Shown here: positions 6,519-14,014 of the stretch, one piece after another
Position numbering within the stretch: position 1 is the stretch's first letter
Layout of the letters: the number at the start of each line of letters is the position of its first letter
NCBI GenBank assembly: GCA_936943315.1
Contig: CAKZJM010000276.1
Span: 1-15,186, forward strand
Direction: 5' to 3'
Length of the DNA stretch: 15,186 nucleotides
Source of the DNA: an uncultured Methylophilus sp.
GTDB taxonomy: Bacteria; Pseudomonadota; Gammaproteobacteria; Burkholderiales; Methylophilaceae
Notes under the pieces: model-generated
What the model was told of the DNA's origin: nothing
Seen by the model: only the letters and a program-made list of their open reading frames with translations
Databases searched by the model: none
Translations under genes and position numbers: made by a program

Positions 6519-7504
6519 ACAAACTGGCGTTCCCAATATTGGCTGTGTTGGCGGATGGAAAATTCCACTCTGGCGAAGCGCTGGCACAACGGTTTGGTGT
6601 GACACGTGCGACGGTGTATAACGCCATTCAATCGGTAGAAACCTTGGGCATCACCGTGTTTTCGGTGCGCGGCCGCGGCTACCGTTTGCCCAAAGCGGTG
6701 ACCTTGCTGGATGCAGATAGCATCGTGCAGGCTTGTGGCGAATATGCGCCATGGTTTCATGTGCAGGTGCTGGCACAAGTCGACTCCACCAACCGCTATT
6801 TAATGCAAGAAAGCGCCAGAGGCGTGGCACATGCTACCTGTGTGGCGGCGCAAATACAGACGGCAGGCCGTGGCCGCCGCGGGCGTAGCTGGGTGTCACA
6901 ATTGGGCGGCAGCCTGACTTTTTCGTTGCTGTGGCGCTTTCAATGCGGTGCGGCTGGTTTGTCTGGTTTAAGTCTGGTGGTGGGCTTGGCGCTGGTGCGT
7001 GCTTTGCACGAGCAGGGGCTCACAGAGGTGCAACTCAAATGGCCCAACGACTTGCTGGTCAAGCATCAAGGCCAGTGGCATAAGCTCGGTGGCATTTTGA
7101 TCGAACTTCAAGGCGATATGGAAGGCCCGAGTGCTGCCGTGATTGGCATAGGCCTCAATCTCGAAATTGAGCCCGGCATGCGCCAAAGCATAGACCAGCC
7201 GGTATTAGGGCTAAATGAGTTGTGTGGACGATCAATGGATCCTAACCGTTTACTGGGGCATTGCTTGAGCCAATTGGCAGTACATTTAAACCAGTTTGCT
7301 GAACATGGCTTTGCCTACTTTCAACAGACGTGGATGCATTACCATGCCTTTCATCAGCAAGCGGTTAATTTGCATTTGGCAAACGGCCAAGTTGTGCCGG
7401 GACAAGTATTGGGCGTTGCCGAAGAGGGTAGTTTACTTGTAGAAACCGCTAGCGGTCAGCAACGCTTTAATGCCGGTGAGATCAGTGTGCGGAGTGCGGC
7501 ATGA
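6515..7504 (+). CDS. birA: Biotin-[acetyl-CoA-carboxylase] ligase / biotin repressor
   Basis: 329 residues. The N-terminal winged helix (residues about 1-60, with the helix-turn-helix EALAQRFGVTRATVYNAI) indicates the bifunctional type that can also bind DNA. The ligase domain shows the biotinyl-AMP loop GRGRRGR at 118-124, STNRYLM (substrate binding) at about 91-97, KWPNDL at 175-180 and KLGGILIE at 190-197. The small C-terminal domain closes with the EEGSLLVE-type strand. It activates biotin with ATP and transfers it to the carrier protein of acetyl-CoA carboxylase. First gene of the plus-strand operon: its TGA overlaps the coaX ATG (ATGA, 7501-7504). No SD is visible before 6515; the start is chosen because it is the first Met of the conserved winged helix. 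Confidence 0.95.
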   Translation: MNKLAFPILAVLADGKFHSGEALAQRFGVTRATVYNAIQSVETLGITVFSVRGRGYRLPKAVTLLDADSIVQACGEYAPWFHVQVLAQVDSTNRYLMQESARGVAHATCVAAQIQTAGRGRRGRSWVSQLGGSLTFSLLWRFQCGAAGLSGLSLVVGLALVRALHEQGLTEVQLKWPNDLLVKHQGQWHKLGGILIELQGDMEGPSAAVIGIGLNLEIEPGMRQSIDQPVLGLNELCGRSMDPNRLLGHCLSQLAVHLNQFAEHGFAYFQQTWMHYHAFHQQAVNLHLANGQVVPGQVLGVAEEGSLLVETASGQQRFNAGEISVRSAA

Positions 7505-8295
7505 AATTATTGATTGATGCCGGCAATAGCCGCACCAAATGGGCTTGGTGCCCGCCTTCATTCACTCTAAAGCTAGGCAATGACGCAGCATGGGCGATCC
7601 ATACGCTGGATAACGCTCAGTGGTATGAGAGCCATCTTCAAGAGAGCATGGCTGCGCAGTCGTTACATGATGCCATCATTCAGGCAGAGGAAGTCTGGAT
7701 AAGCAATGTTGCAGGTGATCGCTGGTTGCAGGCTTTACCTCCCATTCCGCAAAGATTGCATGTCATTCAGTCTACGCCATCAGCATTAGGCGTATGCAAT
7801 CATTACACCGTGCCAGCGCAACTGGGCAGCGACCGCTGGTGTAGCGTGTTAGCCGCCTGGCAGCAATATGCACACTCTGCATTGGTCGTCACCGCAGGCA
7901 CTGCAATGACAATAGATGCCTTAAGCGCAGGTCACAACGGGGCGGACTTTTTGGGTGGCAGCATTCAGCCCGGTTTACGCCTGATGTGGCAAAGCTTGCA
8001 GCAGGGTGCTGCACAGCTTGATTATGCTTTCCCTGAGAGTAACCCATTGGATGCGTTCGCGCAGAACAGCCAGCAAGCCATGTGGCAAGGATGTGTGCAG
8101 GCCCTCATTGCGGCCATCGAGACACAATACTCTCGCTTGTCGGCAAAAACAGGCGCCTCACCCTTATTGCTGCTCGGTGGCGGTGATGCGCAACTGTTGC
8201 ACAGATATTTGCCAGACGCATTGTCATCACAGGCCATTATTGTGGATAATCTGGTTTTAAAGGGGTTGGCCTGCCTGGCTAAATATAAAGATTAA
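7501..8295 (+). CDS. coaX: Type III pantothenate kinase
   Basis: 264 residues. It carries the ASKHA-fold motifs of CoaX: DAGNSRTKW at 6-14 (phosphate loop), GSDRW at 109-113, TAGTAMTID at 131-139 (catalytic and phosphate segment) and GGSIQPG at 152-158, with LLLGGGDAQLL near the C-terminus. It phosphorylates pantothenate with ATP in the first step of coenzyme A synthesis; this type needs a monovalent cation and escapes CoA feedback (family knowledge). Translation is coupled to birA by the four-base overlap. The birA-coaX pair is common in betaproteobacteria, where biotin-dependent and CoA-dependent acyl metabolism meet. Confidence 0.95.
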   Translation: MKLLIDAGNSRTKWAWCPPSFTLKLGNDAAWAIHTLDNAQWYESHLQESMAAQSLHDAIIQAEEVWISNVAGDRWLQALPPIPQRLHVIQSTPSALGVCNHYTVPAQLGSDRWCSVLAAWQQYAHSALVVTAGTAMTIDALSAGHNGADFLGGSIQPGLRLMWQSLQQGAAQLDYAFPESNPLDAFAQNSQQAMWQGCVQALIAAIETQYSRLSAKTGASPLLLLGGGDAQLLHRYLPDALSSQAIIVDNLVLKGLACLAKYKD

Positions 8296-8315
8296 TGAAA
8301 AGTACAGATCAATGA
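8295..8315 (+). other. Six-codon bridge ORF between coaX and the SPOR gene
   Basis: The ATG at 8295-8297 overlaps the coaX TAA (TAATG), reads six codons and stops at a TGA (8313-8315) that overlaps the next gene's ATG at 8312 (ATGA). As with birA, the following gene has only a poor SD (AAAAG), so reinitiation through this bridge is conceivable. The evidence is positional only. Confidence 0.2.
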
Positions 8316-9124
8316 AACGATTATTCTGGATATTGCTATTGGTCAATGTGGCAGTATTTGCCTATTTTAAGCGCGATGCCTGGTCACCAGCCGTCAGCAG
8401 CCTCAAGCCTGAAATGCATCCTGAACAGATTAAAGTGCTGGATGCCAAAGCTCTGGAAACTTACCCGAAACGTAGCGCGACGCCAGCACCAGCCGCTGCC
8501 CTAGAGTCCGCGCCACAGGCACAGCTAGAGCTCCCAGCCGCGGTCAGCCAGCCCGCGACGCCAAACAACGCGCCTAAGCAAGAAGTTAAAGCGCCGGAAA
8601 ATAAGTCTACTGAAAACAAACCGACCGAAAAACCTTCACCCAAACCCGTAGAAACACCGGTACAAACAGCCTGTTATGAATGGAGCGGCTTTAATATGTC
8701 ACGCGTCAGCGAGGCGGCTAACCTGGCGCAGCAACTGAATATTAAAACGCAAACCAATATGACCACTAGCGGTCAGGAAAATATACGCTACTGGATATAC
8801 AAACCGCCATTGGCCACCGCTGAAGCCGCGCAAAGCAAAGCCGATGAATTGCGTAAGCTGGGTGTGGAAGACTTTTTTATTGTGCAGGACGACCCGAAAT
8901 GGCGGAACGCGATTTCGTTTGGCGTGTTCCGTGATGAAAAGCTGGCAGACAAACTGATGGCTGACCTCAAAAACAAAGGCGTGAAGTTGCTGATTAAAGC
9001 GCCACGCAATGGTGGTCAGGCAGTGATCAAGCTACAGCAGGTATCGACCGCACAATATACCAGCCTGCAGAAAGCGCGCTCACACTTCCCGGATAGTGTG
9101 TTAAAAGAGATTCCATGCCAGTAA
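8312..9124 (+). CDS. SPOR-domain inner-membrane protein
   Basis: 270 residues. One N-terminal membrane segment (about 3-19, LFWILLLVNVAVFAYF) is followed by a long Pro/Ala/Lys/Glu-rich linker (about 55-118) crossing the periplasm. A C-terminal folded region (about 120-235) has the SPOR repeat layout: a strand YWIYKPPLATAEAAQSKADELRK-type turn and helix, then DFFIVQ and AISFGVF. SPOR domains bind denuded peptidoglycan and often sit at the septum, so a role in cell-wall or division is likely (family knowledge); the exact partner is unknown. The two Cys (121 and 269) could pair. Third gene of the birA-coaX operon, an order often seen in betaproteobacteria, ended by a strong terminator. Confidence 0.82.
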   Translation: MKRLFWILLLVNVAVFAYFKRDAWSPAVSSLKPEMHPEQIKVLDAKALETYPKRSATPAPAAALESAPQAQLELPAAVSQPATPNNAPKQEVKAPENKSTENKPTEKPSPKPVETPVQTACYEWSGFNMSRVSEAANLAQQLNIKTQTNMTTSGQENIRYWIYKPPLATAEAAQSKADELRKLGVEDFFIVQDDPKWRNAISFGVFRDEKLADKLMADLKNKGVKLLIKAPRNGGQAVIKLQQVSTAQYTSLQKARSHFPDSVLKEIPCQ

Positions 9125-9141
9125 GATGACCTTGAGTAAAC

Positions 9142-9169
9142 AAAAAAGCCCGCGAATGCGGGCTTTTTT
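9142..9169. terminator. Bidirectional intrinsic terminator between SPOR and lipoprotein genes
   Basis: Perfect 12-base arms AAAAAAGCCCGC (9142-9153) and GCGGGCTTTTTT (9158-9169) with loop GAAT. It has a T-run in both directions and serves both converging genes (SPOR stop at 9124, lipoprotein stop at 9181). Confidence 0.95.
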
Positions 9170-9180
9170 GATTTAACAAA

Positions 9181-9750
9181 TTACTTCACCGCGGTTGTTG
9201 CGGGTGATTGTGCTTGCGATGATTCTTCTGCCTGTTTTTTTGCTACTTCGGCTTCTTTGCGTTTATCTTCCTCAATCTTCTTGAGAATCTCTCCGCTGGC
9301 AGCCTGCCCAGTCATGAGTTGATTTTCGACGTTATTTTTACGGTCAAAAACCAGATTGTCGCCTAAAACCACTTTTACCCAATCAGGATAACTATAAGCG
9401 GTGCCCTTGTTATGGTCGACAATCGCGCCTATGCCACCGCCAAACAATATGTTCCCCCACATGCCGCCATTGGCTCTAGAAACGAGCGTTGCAAAGCCAG
9501 TCGCTGAGTTTTCCTTTTGACATTTAACTTCTAAGTTTTGCCCTGAACGATGAACCACTAAACTGCCAGGTGTTTTTGTAGACCATTCACCCCTATCGTT
9601 TTTAGCCGTACATTTTACATCTTCGACGATATTGTTTTCTTGATTGTATGTTTCGACCCGGACTGGTTGGTTTGAATCTTTTGTAATGGAAGCGCAGCTG
9701 GATAATGCAATGCTGGATGCCATCACTAAGAGTGTGTGATGAAACTTCAT
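9181..9750 (-). CDS. Putative outer-membrane lipoprotein of unknown function
   Basis: 189 residues. The signal peptide has a lipobox LSSC with lipidated Cys19; the next residue is Ala, which favours sorting to the outer membrane. The mature part has a beta-rich region (about 25-85, with two Cys at about 47 and 76 that may pair), then a Gly-rich hydrophobic stretch GGMWGNILFGGGIGAIVDH (about 95-113), then TAYSYPDWVKVVLG. A charged coiled-coil-like tail (ILKKIEEDKRKEAEVAKKQAEE) follows and ends in a Ser/Ala/Thr-rich segment. This layout occurs in several small proteobacterial lipoproteins of unknown role. An AGGGAG SD lies four bases before the ATG. A perfect 11-base inverted repeat lies just upstream (9775-9800). 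Monocistronic by position. Confidence 0.75.
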   Translation of the reverse strand: MKFHHTLLVMASSIALSSCASITKDSNQPVRVETYNQENNIVEDVKCTAKNDRGEWSTKTPGSLVVHRSGQNLEVKCQKENSATGFATLVSRANGGMWGNILFGGGIGAIVDHNKGTAYSYPDWVKVVLGDNLVFDRKNNVENQLMTGQAASGEILKKIEEDKRKEAEVAKKQAEESSQAQSPATTAVK

Positions 9751-9754
9751 GTGT

Positions 9755-9760
9755 CTCCCT
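9755..9760 (-). promoter_or_regulatory. Shine-Dalgarno of the lipoprotein gene
   Basis: AGGGAG on the minus strand, four bases before the ATG at 9750; it fixes this start. Confidence 0.75.
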
Positions 9761-9774
9761 TTTGTTGTTTTTTA

Positions 9775-9800
9775 GTTAACCCTTGTAATCAAGGGTTAAC
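9775..9800. repeat. Perfect 11-base inverted repeat upstream of the lipoprotein gene
   Basis: GTTAACCCTTG and CAAGGGTTAAC with loop TAAT. It lies 15 bases upstream of the lipoprotein SD and 60 bases after the lpdA stop, both on the minus strand. There is no T-run on the minus strand side (TAAAAAACAAC follows), so it is a poor intrinsic terminator for lpdA. It could be an operator, an RNA hairpin in the lipoprotein leader, or a Rho-associated 3' end. Confidence 0.7.
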
Positions 9801-9859
9801 ATTATTATAAGGGAGTTGCGTCTGTCGTAGGAACTAAAACACTAATTCTAATGTGGATA

Positions 9860-11635
9860 TTAGCGCTTTTTAGGCGGCATCATATCCGTAATAGTGCCTT
9901 CTTTCACCTCGGCTGCGAAACATATCGTTTCTGACAACGTTGGGTGGGCGTGAATCGTCAGGCCTAAATCATGTGCATCTGCGCCCATTTCAATCGCCAG
10001 CACTGCTTCTGCTAACAGTTCTCCAGCGTTGACACCGGTAATACCGGCACCAATGACGCGGTGAGTGTCTTTATCAAAAATTAATTTGGTGACGCCTTCC
10101 GTTCTTGCAATCGACAAGGCACGACCACTGGCCGCCCATGGGAAGCTGGCTTTTTCAATATCAATGCCTTTGGCCTTGGCATCGGTTTCGGTGAGGCCTA
10201 CCCAGGCGATTTCTGGGTCTGTATAGGCCACGGATGGGATGACGCTTGCAACAAATTCTACTTTGTGACCGGCAATCACTTCTGCGGCGACTTTTGCTTC
10301 GTGTGTGGCTTTGTGTGCCAGCATTGGCTGGCCGACAATGTCACCAATCGCGAAGATATGAGGTACATTAGTGCGCATCTGTTTATCGACCGCGATAAAA
10401 CCACGCTCATCCACTGCGACACCTGCATTTTCTGCACCAATGTTTTTACCGTTTGGACGGCGGCCAATCGAAACCAGCACGCGGTCGTATTTCTGGGTTT
10501 CTTTGGGCGCATTGGCGCCTTCAAAATCGACATAAATGCCATCGGGTTTGGCTTCAAGTTTAGAAACCTTGGTGGAGACCATAATGCTTTCAAAGCGTTT
10601 TTCCATGCGCTTTTGCAATGGGCGGATCAAATCTCTGTCTGCCCCTGGGATCAGGCCATCCATGAATTCAACCACACTGACTTTGCTGCCCAGCGCGTCA
10701 TACACGGTGCCCATTTCGAGGCCAATAATCCCACCGCCAATGACCAGCATACGGCGAGGAATGTCTGCCAGGGCCAGTGCACCGGTAGAATCCATAATGC
10801 GTTCATCCTCTGGTGCGCCAGGGAATTTGGTCGCTTGCGAGCCTGCGGCAATAATGGCATTTTCGAAACCTACCAGGGTGACCTTGCCGTCAGCGGCGGT
10901 CACGGCGATCTGGTTGGGACTGGTGAATTTACCTAAGCCATTTACCACGGTCACGCCACGTGCTTTGGCCATTTGTGCCAGGCCGCCAGTCAGTTTGCCG
11001 ACGACGTCGTTGGCTTTCCAGTTGCGCAGTTTATCAAGGTCGATATTCGGTTTGCCGAAGCTCAAGCCGTGGTGTTCGGTTTCTTCTGCCTCGGTAATCA
11101 CTTTAGCGGTGTGTAACAACGCTTTGGAAGGGATACAGCCCACATTGAGGCAAACACCACCCAGCGTTGGGTAACGCTCAACCAATACCACTTTGAGGCC
11201 AAGGTCGGCGGCACGGAACGCGGCTGTGTAACCACCAGGCCCTGAGCCTAATACCATCACCTGGCAACTGATATCGCTGTTGCCCGTGGCGGGTGCCGCA
11301 GGCTTGGCTGCGGGTGTTTCAGAAGCAGGGGCAGCTGAGGCTTGTGGTGCAGGTGCTTGAGTTGCTACAGGTTGGCTAGGTGCGGCTGCGGTTTCAGTAT
11401 TCTCTATCAAAAGAATCAGGCTGCCTTTGGCAACCTTGTCGCCCACAGCCACTTTGAGTTCTTTGACAACACCGGCATGTGAGGACGGAATGTCCATGGA
11501 GGCCTTGTCAGACTCCACCGTGATTAAAGAATCTTCTTTGGCGATGGTGTCACCCACGGCCACCAGCACTTCGATCACATCGACGCTGTCAAAATTGCCG
11601 ATATCCGGCACCACTATTTCAAGCATTTGACTCAT
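9860..11635 (-). CDS. lpdA: Dihydrolipoyl dehydrogenase (E3) with fused N-terminal lipoyl domain
   Basis: 591 residues. A lipoyl domain (about 4-80) has the modified lysine K44 in ESDKASMDIPS. An Ala/Pro-rich flexible linker (about 82-118) leads to a complete E3: FAD site GSGPGG at 130-135, redox disulfide CLNVGC (C162, C167), NAD site VIGGGIIGLEMG, and the dimer-interface catalytic HAHPTLSE near the C-terminus. It reoxidises dihydrolipoamide in the pyruvate or 2-oxoglutarate dehydrogenase complex, passing electrons to NAD. The fused lipoyl domain is the form usually found with aceE-aceF in betaproteobacteria. Here neither neighbour encodes E1 or E2: upstream is a small secreted protein, downstream a lipoprotein. 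An AAGGTG SD stands directly before the ATG at 11635. Confidence 0.95.
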   Translation of the reverse strand: MSQMLEIVVPDIGNFDSVDVIEVLVAVGDTIAKEDSLITVESDKASMDIPSSHAGVVKELKVAVGDKVAKGSLILLIENTETAAAPSQPVATQAPAPQASAAPASETPAAKPAAPATGNSDISCQVMVLGSGPGGYTAAFRAADLGLKVVLVERYPTLGGVCLNVGCIPSKALLHTAKVITEAEETEHHGLSFGKPNIDLDKLRNWKANDVVGKLTGGLAQMAKARGVTVVNGLGKFTSPNQIAVTAADGKVTLVGFENAIIAAGSQATKFPGAPEDERIMDSTGALALADIPRRMLVIGGGIIGLEMGTVYDALGSKVSVVEFMDGLIPGADRDLIRPLQKRMEKRFESIMVSTKVSKLEAKPDGIYVDFEGANAPKETQKYDRVLVSIGRRPNGKNIGAENAGVAVDERGFIAVDKQMRTNVPHIFAIGDIVGQPMLAHKATHEAKVAAEVIAGHKVEFVASVIPSVAYTDPEIAWVGLTETDAKAKGIDIEKASFPWAASGRALSIARTEGVTKLIFDKDTHRVIGAGITGVNAGELLAEAVLAIEMGADAHDLGLTIHAHPTLSETICFAAEVKEGTITDMMPPKKR

Positions 11636-11637
11636 AA

Positions 11638-11643
11638 CACCTT
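11638..11643 (-). promoter_or_regulatory. Shine-Dalgarno of lpdA
   Basis: AAGGTG on the minus strand just before the ATG at 11635 (AAGG core four bases away). It supports the chosen start, which also begins directly before the conserved lipoyl domain. Confidence 0.6.
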
Positions 11644-11712
11644 GTATTCCGATTAGTTCTGCTATTTTATCATCAAAAGAACGAGTTCACTTTTAGGCTG
11701 TCAACCTACCCA

Positions 11713-12183
11713 TTAGCGTTTAGTTGTCGTGCCGGCGGCAGGTGCAGCAAGCGGTGCCTTCATGGTGCAAGTTTCATGACCGTAGTTACCGCCAGTATCG
11801 TCCGGTTCGTAGTAGTCGTTTTTGAATGTCCAGCCAGCTTTACCCACTTTGGTAAACTGGCCCATGCCTGTGGAAAATTCTGCGTATTTGGCATCAGACA
11901 ACTTAAAGGTCATCGCCAGCTGTTTGCCGCGTGTAATGGCTTGCCCGGTATAGCTTTGCTTGTTTTCGGTGTGGGTTGCCAGGTCGTAGACAGAGACCTG
12001 ATTGGTGCTGTTGCGGCGGTTCTTTTTCAGGTAGATGGTGACTTCATAGTCGCCCACCGTAATGTTGTTGCCTTTGCAAAGATATTCACCGCTGTAATCA
12101 AGGCCGGTGACCGGCGCCGCCAATACGGGCAAAGAAAAAGAGGACAGCAACACAAGTGTGGTCAAGCAGGATTTAACGTTCAT
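11713..12183 (-). CDS. Small secreted/periplasmic protein of unknown function
   Basis: 156 residues. An Sec signal peptide (about 1-22, basic start MNVK, hydrophobic LTTLVLLSSFSLPV, cleavage near VLA-A or LAA-P) is followed by a beta-rich mature domain of about 120 residues with two Cys (36 and 139) likely to form a disulfide, and an Ala/Pro/Thr-rich tail. Short blocks such as YSGEYLCKGNN and GWTFKNDYYEPDDTGGNYG suggest a small globular barrel. I do not recognise the family. A weak AGAAG SD precedes the ATG. It lies upstream of lpdA on the same strand with a 77-base gap lacking a terminator, so co-transcription with lpdA is possible. It diverges from the GH17 genes. Confidence 0.72.
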   Translation of the reverse strand: MNVKSCLTTLVLLSSFSLPVLAAPVTGLDYSGEYLCKGNNITVGDYEVTIYLKKNRRNSTNQVSVYDLATHTENKQSYTGQAITRGKQLAMTFKLSDAKYAEFSTGMGQFTKVGKAGWTFKNDYYEPDDTGGNYGHETCTMKAPLAAPAAGTTTKR

Positions 12184-12389
12184 ATGACTTCTGAGATATT
12201 TATTTGGGCGTGAGAGGGTTTAAAAGCCTGATATTTAGCGAGACTTTTGAATAATTTAATCATAAGTCCAATTGCTTAATTTACCAAGTCTCTTTTGGAA
12301 TATTTGTGCCATGTCATCTATATGTGTAAGACGCATGGCAGTGCTATTTATGAGAGAATAACCGCTATTTTTTAGCAAATCCGTTCAGG
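12184..12389. other. Divergent intergenic region between the secreted protein and GH17 genes
   Basis: 206 AT-rich bases that must hold promoters in both directions. On the plus strand a TTGGAA near 12295 and a TATATG about 18 bases later make a weak sigma70 candidate for the glucan genes. GCCATG (12308-12313) and CATGGC (12334-12339) form a loose inverted repeat overlapping it. No coding frame is evident. Confidence 0.35.
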
Positions 12390-13967
12390 GTGATGATATT
12401 GCAACGCTTGTTATCTAAAGTTTCTCCCGCAGTCTGGCTAACCTTGTTCCTGGCAGGCTCAGTATTTTACCTCTGGCGCTTGCAACAGCCGCAAGCATTG
12501 ATTGAGGTGGCTGCCGACGCGCTGCCCTTGCAATGTGTTTCGTATGCCCCTTATTACAAGCCTGGCATGAACCCCACCATTAAAGACACTTTTGTTGACC
12601 CGGTGCAGATTGAACAGGACTTGCAGGCGTTATCTAAAGTCACAAAGTGCGTACGCACCTACTCGGTGTCGCAGGGGCTGGACTATGTGCCCAAGGCAGC
12701 GCAGAAGTTTGGCATGAAAGTCATTCTGGGGGTGTGGATTGGCTGGGTTGACGCCCTCAACATGAAAGAACTGGAACTGGCCGTGCAGCAGGCCAACCAG
12801 TATCCTGAGACCGTACGCGGACTGGTGGTCGGTAATGAAGTATTGCTGCGCGGCGAGCAGACTGAACCTAAAATGCACGAATACCTGCAATGGGCCAAAG
12901 CCAATACCAAGGCGCCGATCACGTACGCTGACGTGTGGGAATTCTGGCTCAAGCATCCCACGCTGGAGCAAGATGTAGACTTTGTCACTGTGCATATTTT
13001 GCCTTATTGGGAAGACAAGCCCGTCGCCATTGAGCAAGCTGTGGCGCATACCGCTTCTGTCATGGGGCATTTGGGCACCGTCTTTAAAAAGCCACTCTTA
13101 ATTGGTGAAACGGGTTGGCCATCACAAGGGCGCCAGCGCTTCTGGTCTAAACCCAGTGCCATCAATCAGGCCCTTTACATGCGCGGGTTTTTAAATGCTG
13201 CCCAGCAAAACCACTGGCAATATAATGTCATTGAGGCGGTAGACCAGCCTTGGAAACGTGAATTGGAAGGCACAGTTGGTGGCTATTGGGGCGTGCTGAA
13301 TACCGATCTGCAACCCAAATTCAAGCTGCAAGGCGCGATGGCAGAGCGGTCTGATGGTTTTAAACCCTACCTGGTGGCCTTAGTGCTGGCTGTCGCAGCG
13401 GTGGCCTGGGGGCAATATAAGCAGGTGCCGACCAAGCATAAAGTCATGCAGGCATTCACTGGCTTATTGCTGGGTCTGCATGGTTATTTACAAGTGGAAT
13501 ACGTGCAAATGGCCGCGCGCAACCTTGGCGAATACGCTACCTTAGGCGGACTCGTTTTACTTGGATGGGGCTTGGTGTGGACGCAACTACGGCATTGGCT
13601 GGGGTTGAGTGTTCATGCCTGTCTGGAGCAGTCTATGCTGCGGCTACTGGCTTTGGCCTTCTTGCTCACCAGTGCAGGTCTGGCTGTGAATGGCCGTTAT
13701 CTGGATTTCCCGCTGATCCTGGTGTGCTTGCCTTTGGGGATGATTACCATCTCGCTGGCCTCAGCCTCTGTGCGTGAAGCTGCCGCCGCGACATTTAACC
13801 AAACCGGTTTTTGGCTGACCGCTGTGTTTGGAGTGATGGCCGCCAATATGGCTGTTGCCGTGGCCATAATGGAGCCCGGCAACGTGATTGCCTGGTGGTG
13901 GTGCGCTGCCTGTGGTTTGGCCTTGTTTGTGTTGCCAGCCAGAAGCTTGCAATTGAGCAGGGTATAA
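12390..13967 (+). CDS. Membrane-anchored GH17 beta-glucan (glucosyl)transferase/hydrolase with C-terminal membrane domain
   Basis: 525 residues from the GTG at 12390; an ATG one codon later (12393) is equally possible, and the CAGGGTGAT text there could be an SD for a slightly later TTG start (12399). One N-terminal membrane segment (about 14-30) puts the catalytic domain (about 45-330) in the periplasm. GH17 marks are VVGNEVLLR with acid/base E150 and LIGETGWPSQGR with nucleophile E240, plus EAVDQPWK. The C-terminal part (about 335-520) is hydrophobic with roughly six or seven membrane segments. Proteobacterial GH17 proteins of this type are non-Leloir beta-1,3-glucan transferases, one studied example being from Methylobacillus flagellatus (recalled knowledge). 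It lies 47 bases before a second GH17 gene, so the pair probably builds or trims one periplasmic or exported glucan. Confidence 0.88.
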   Translation: MMILQRLLSKVSPAVWLTLFLAGSVFYLWRLQQPQALIEVAADALPLQCVSYAPYYKPGMNPTIKDTFVDPVQIEQDLQALSKVTKCVRTYSVSQGLDYVPKAAQKFGMKVILGVWIGWVDALNMKELELAVQQANQYPETVRGLVVGNEVLLRGEQTEPKMHEYLQWAKANTKAPITYADVWEFWLKHPTLEQDVDFVTVHILPYWEDKPVAIEQAVAHTASVMGHLGTVFKKPLLIGETGWPSQGRQRFWSKPSAINQALYMRGFLNAAQQNHWQYNVIEAVDQPWKRELEGTVGGYWGVLNTDLQPKFKLQGAMAERSDGFKPYLVALVLAVAAVAWGQYKQVPTKHKVMQAFTGLLLGLHGYLQVEYVQMAARNLGEYATLGGLVLLGWGLVWTQLRHWLGLSVHACLEQSMLRLLALAFLLTSAGLAVNGRYLDFPLILVCLPLGMITISLASASVREAAAATFNQTGFWLTAVFGVMAANMAVAVAIMEPGNVIAWWWCAACGLALFVLPARSLQLSRV

Positions 13968-14014
13968 GTGAAAAGATTTAAATAAATACATCATATTGAT
14001 GAAAAGAGTGAGAA

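Noticed and set aside
10265..11174. 223- and 212-residue plus-strand frames opposite lpdA
   Set aside because: They are antisense shadows of a well-supported lpdA; composition is odd for protein and no start signals are seen.
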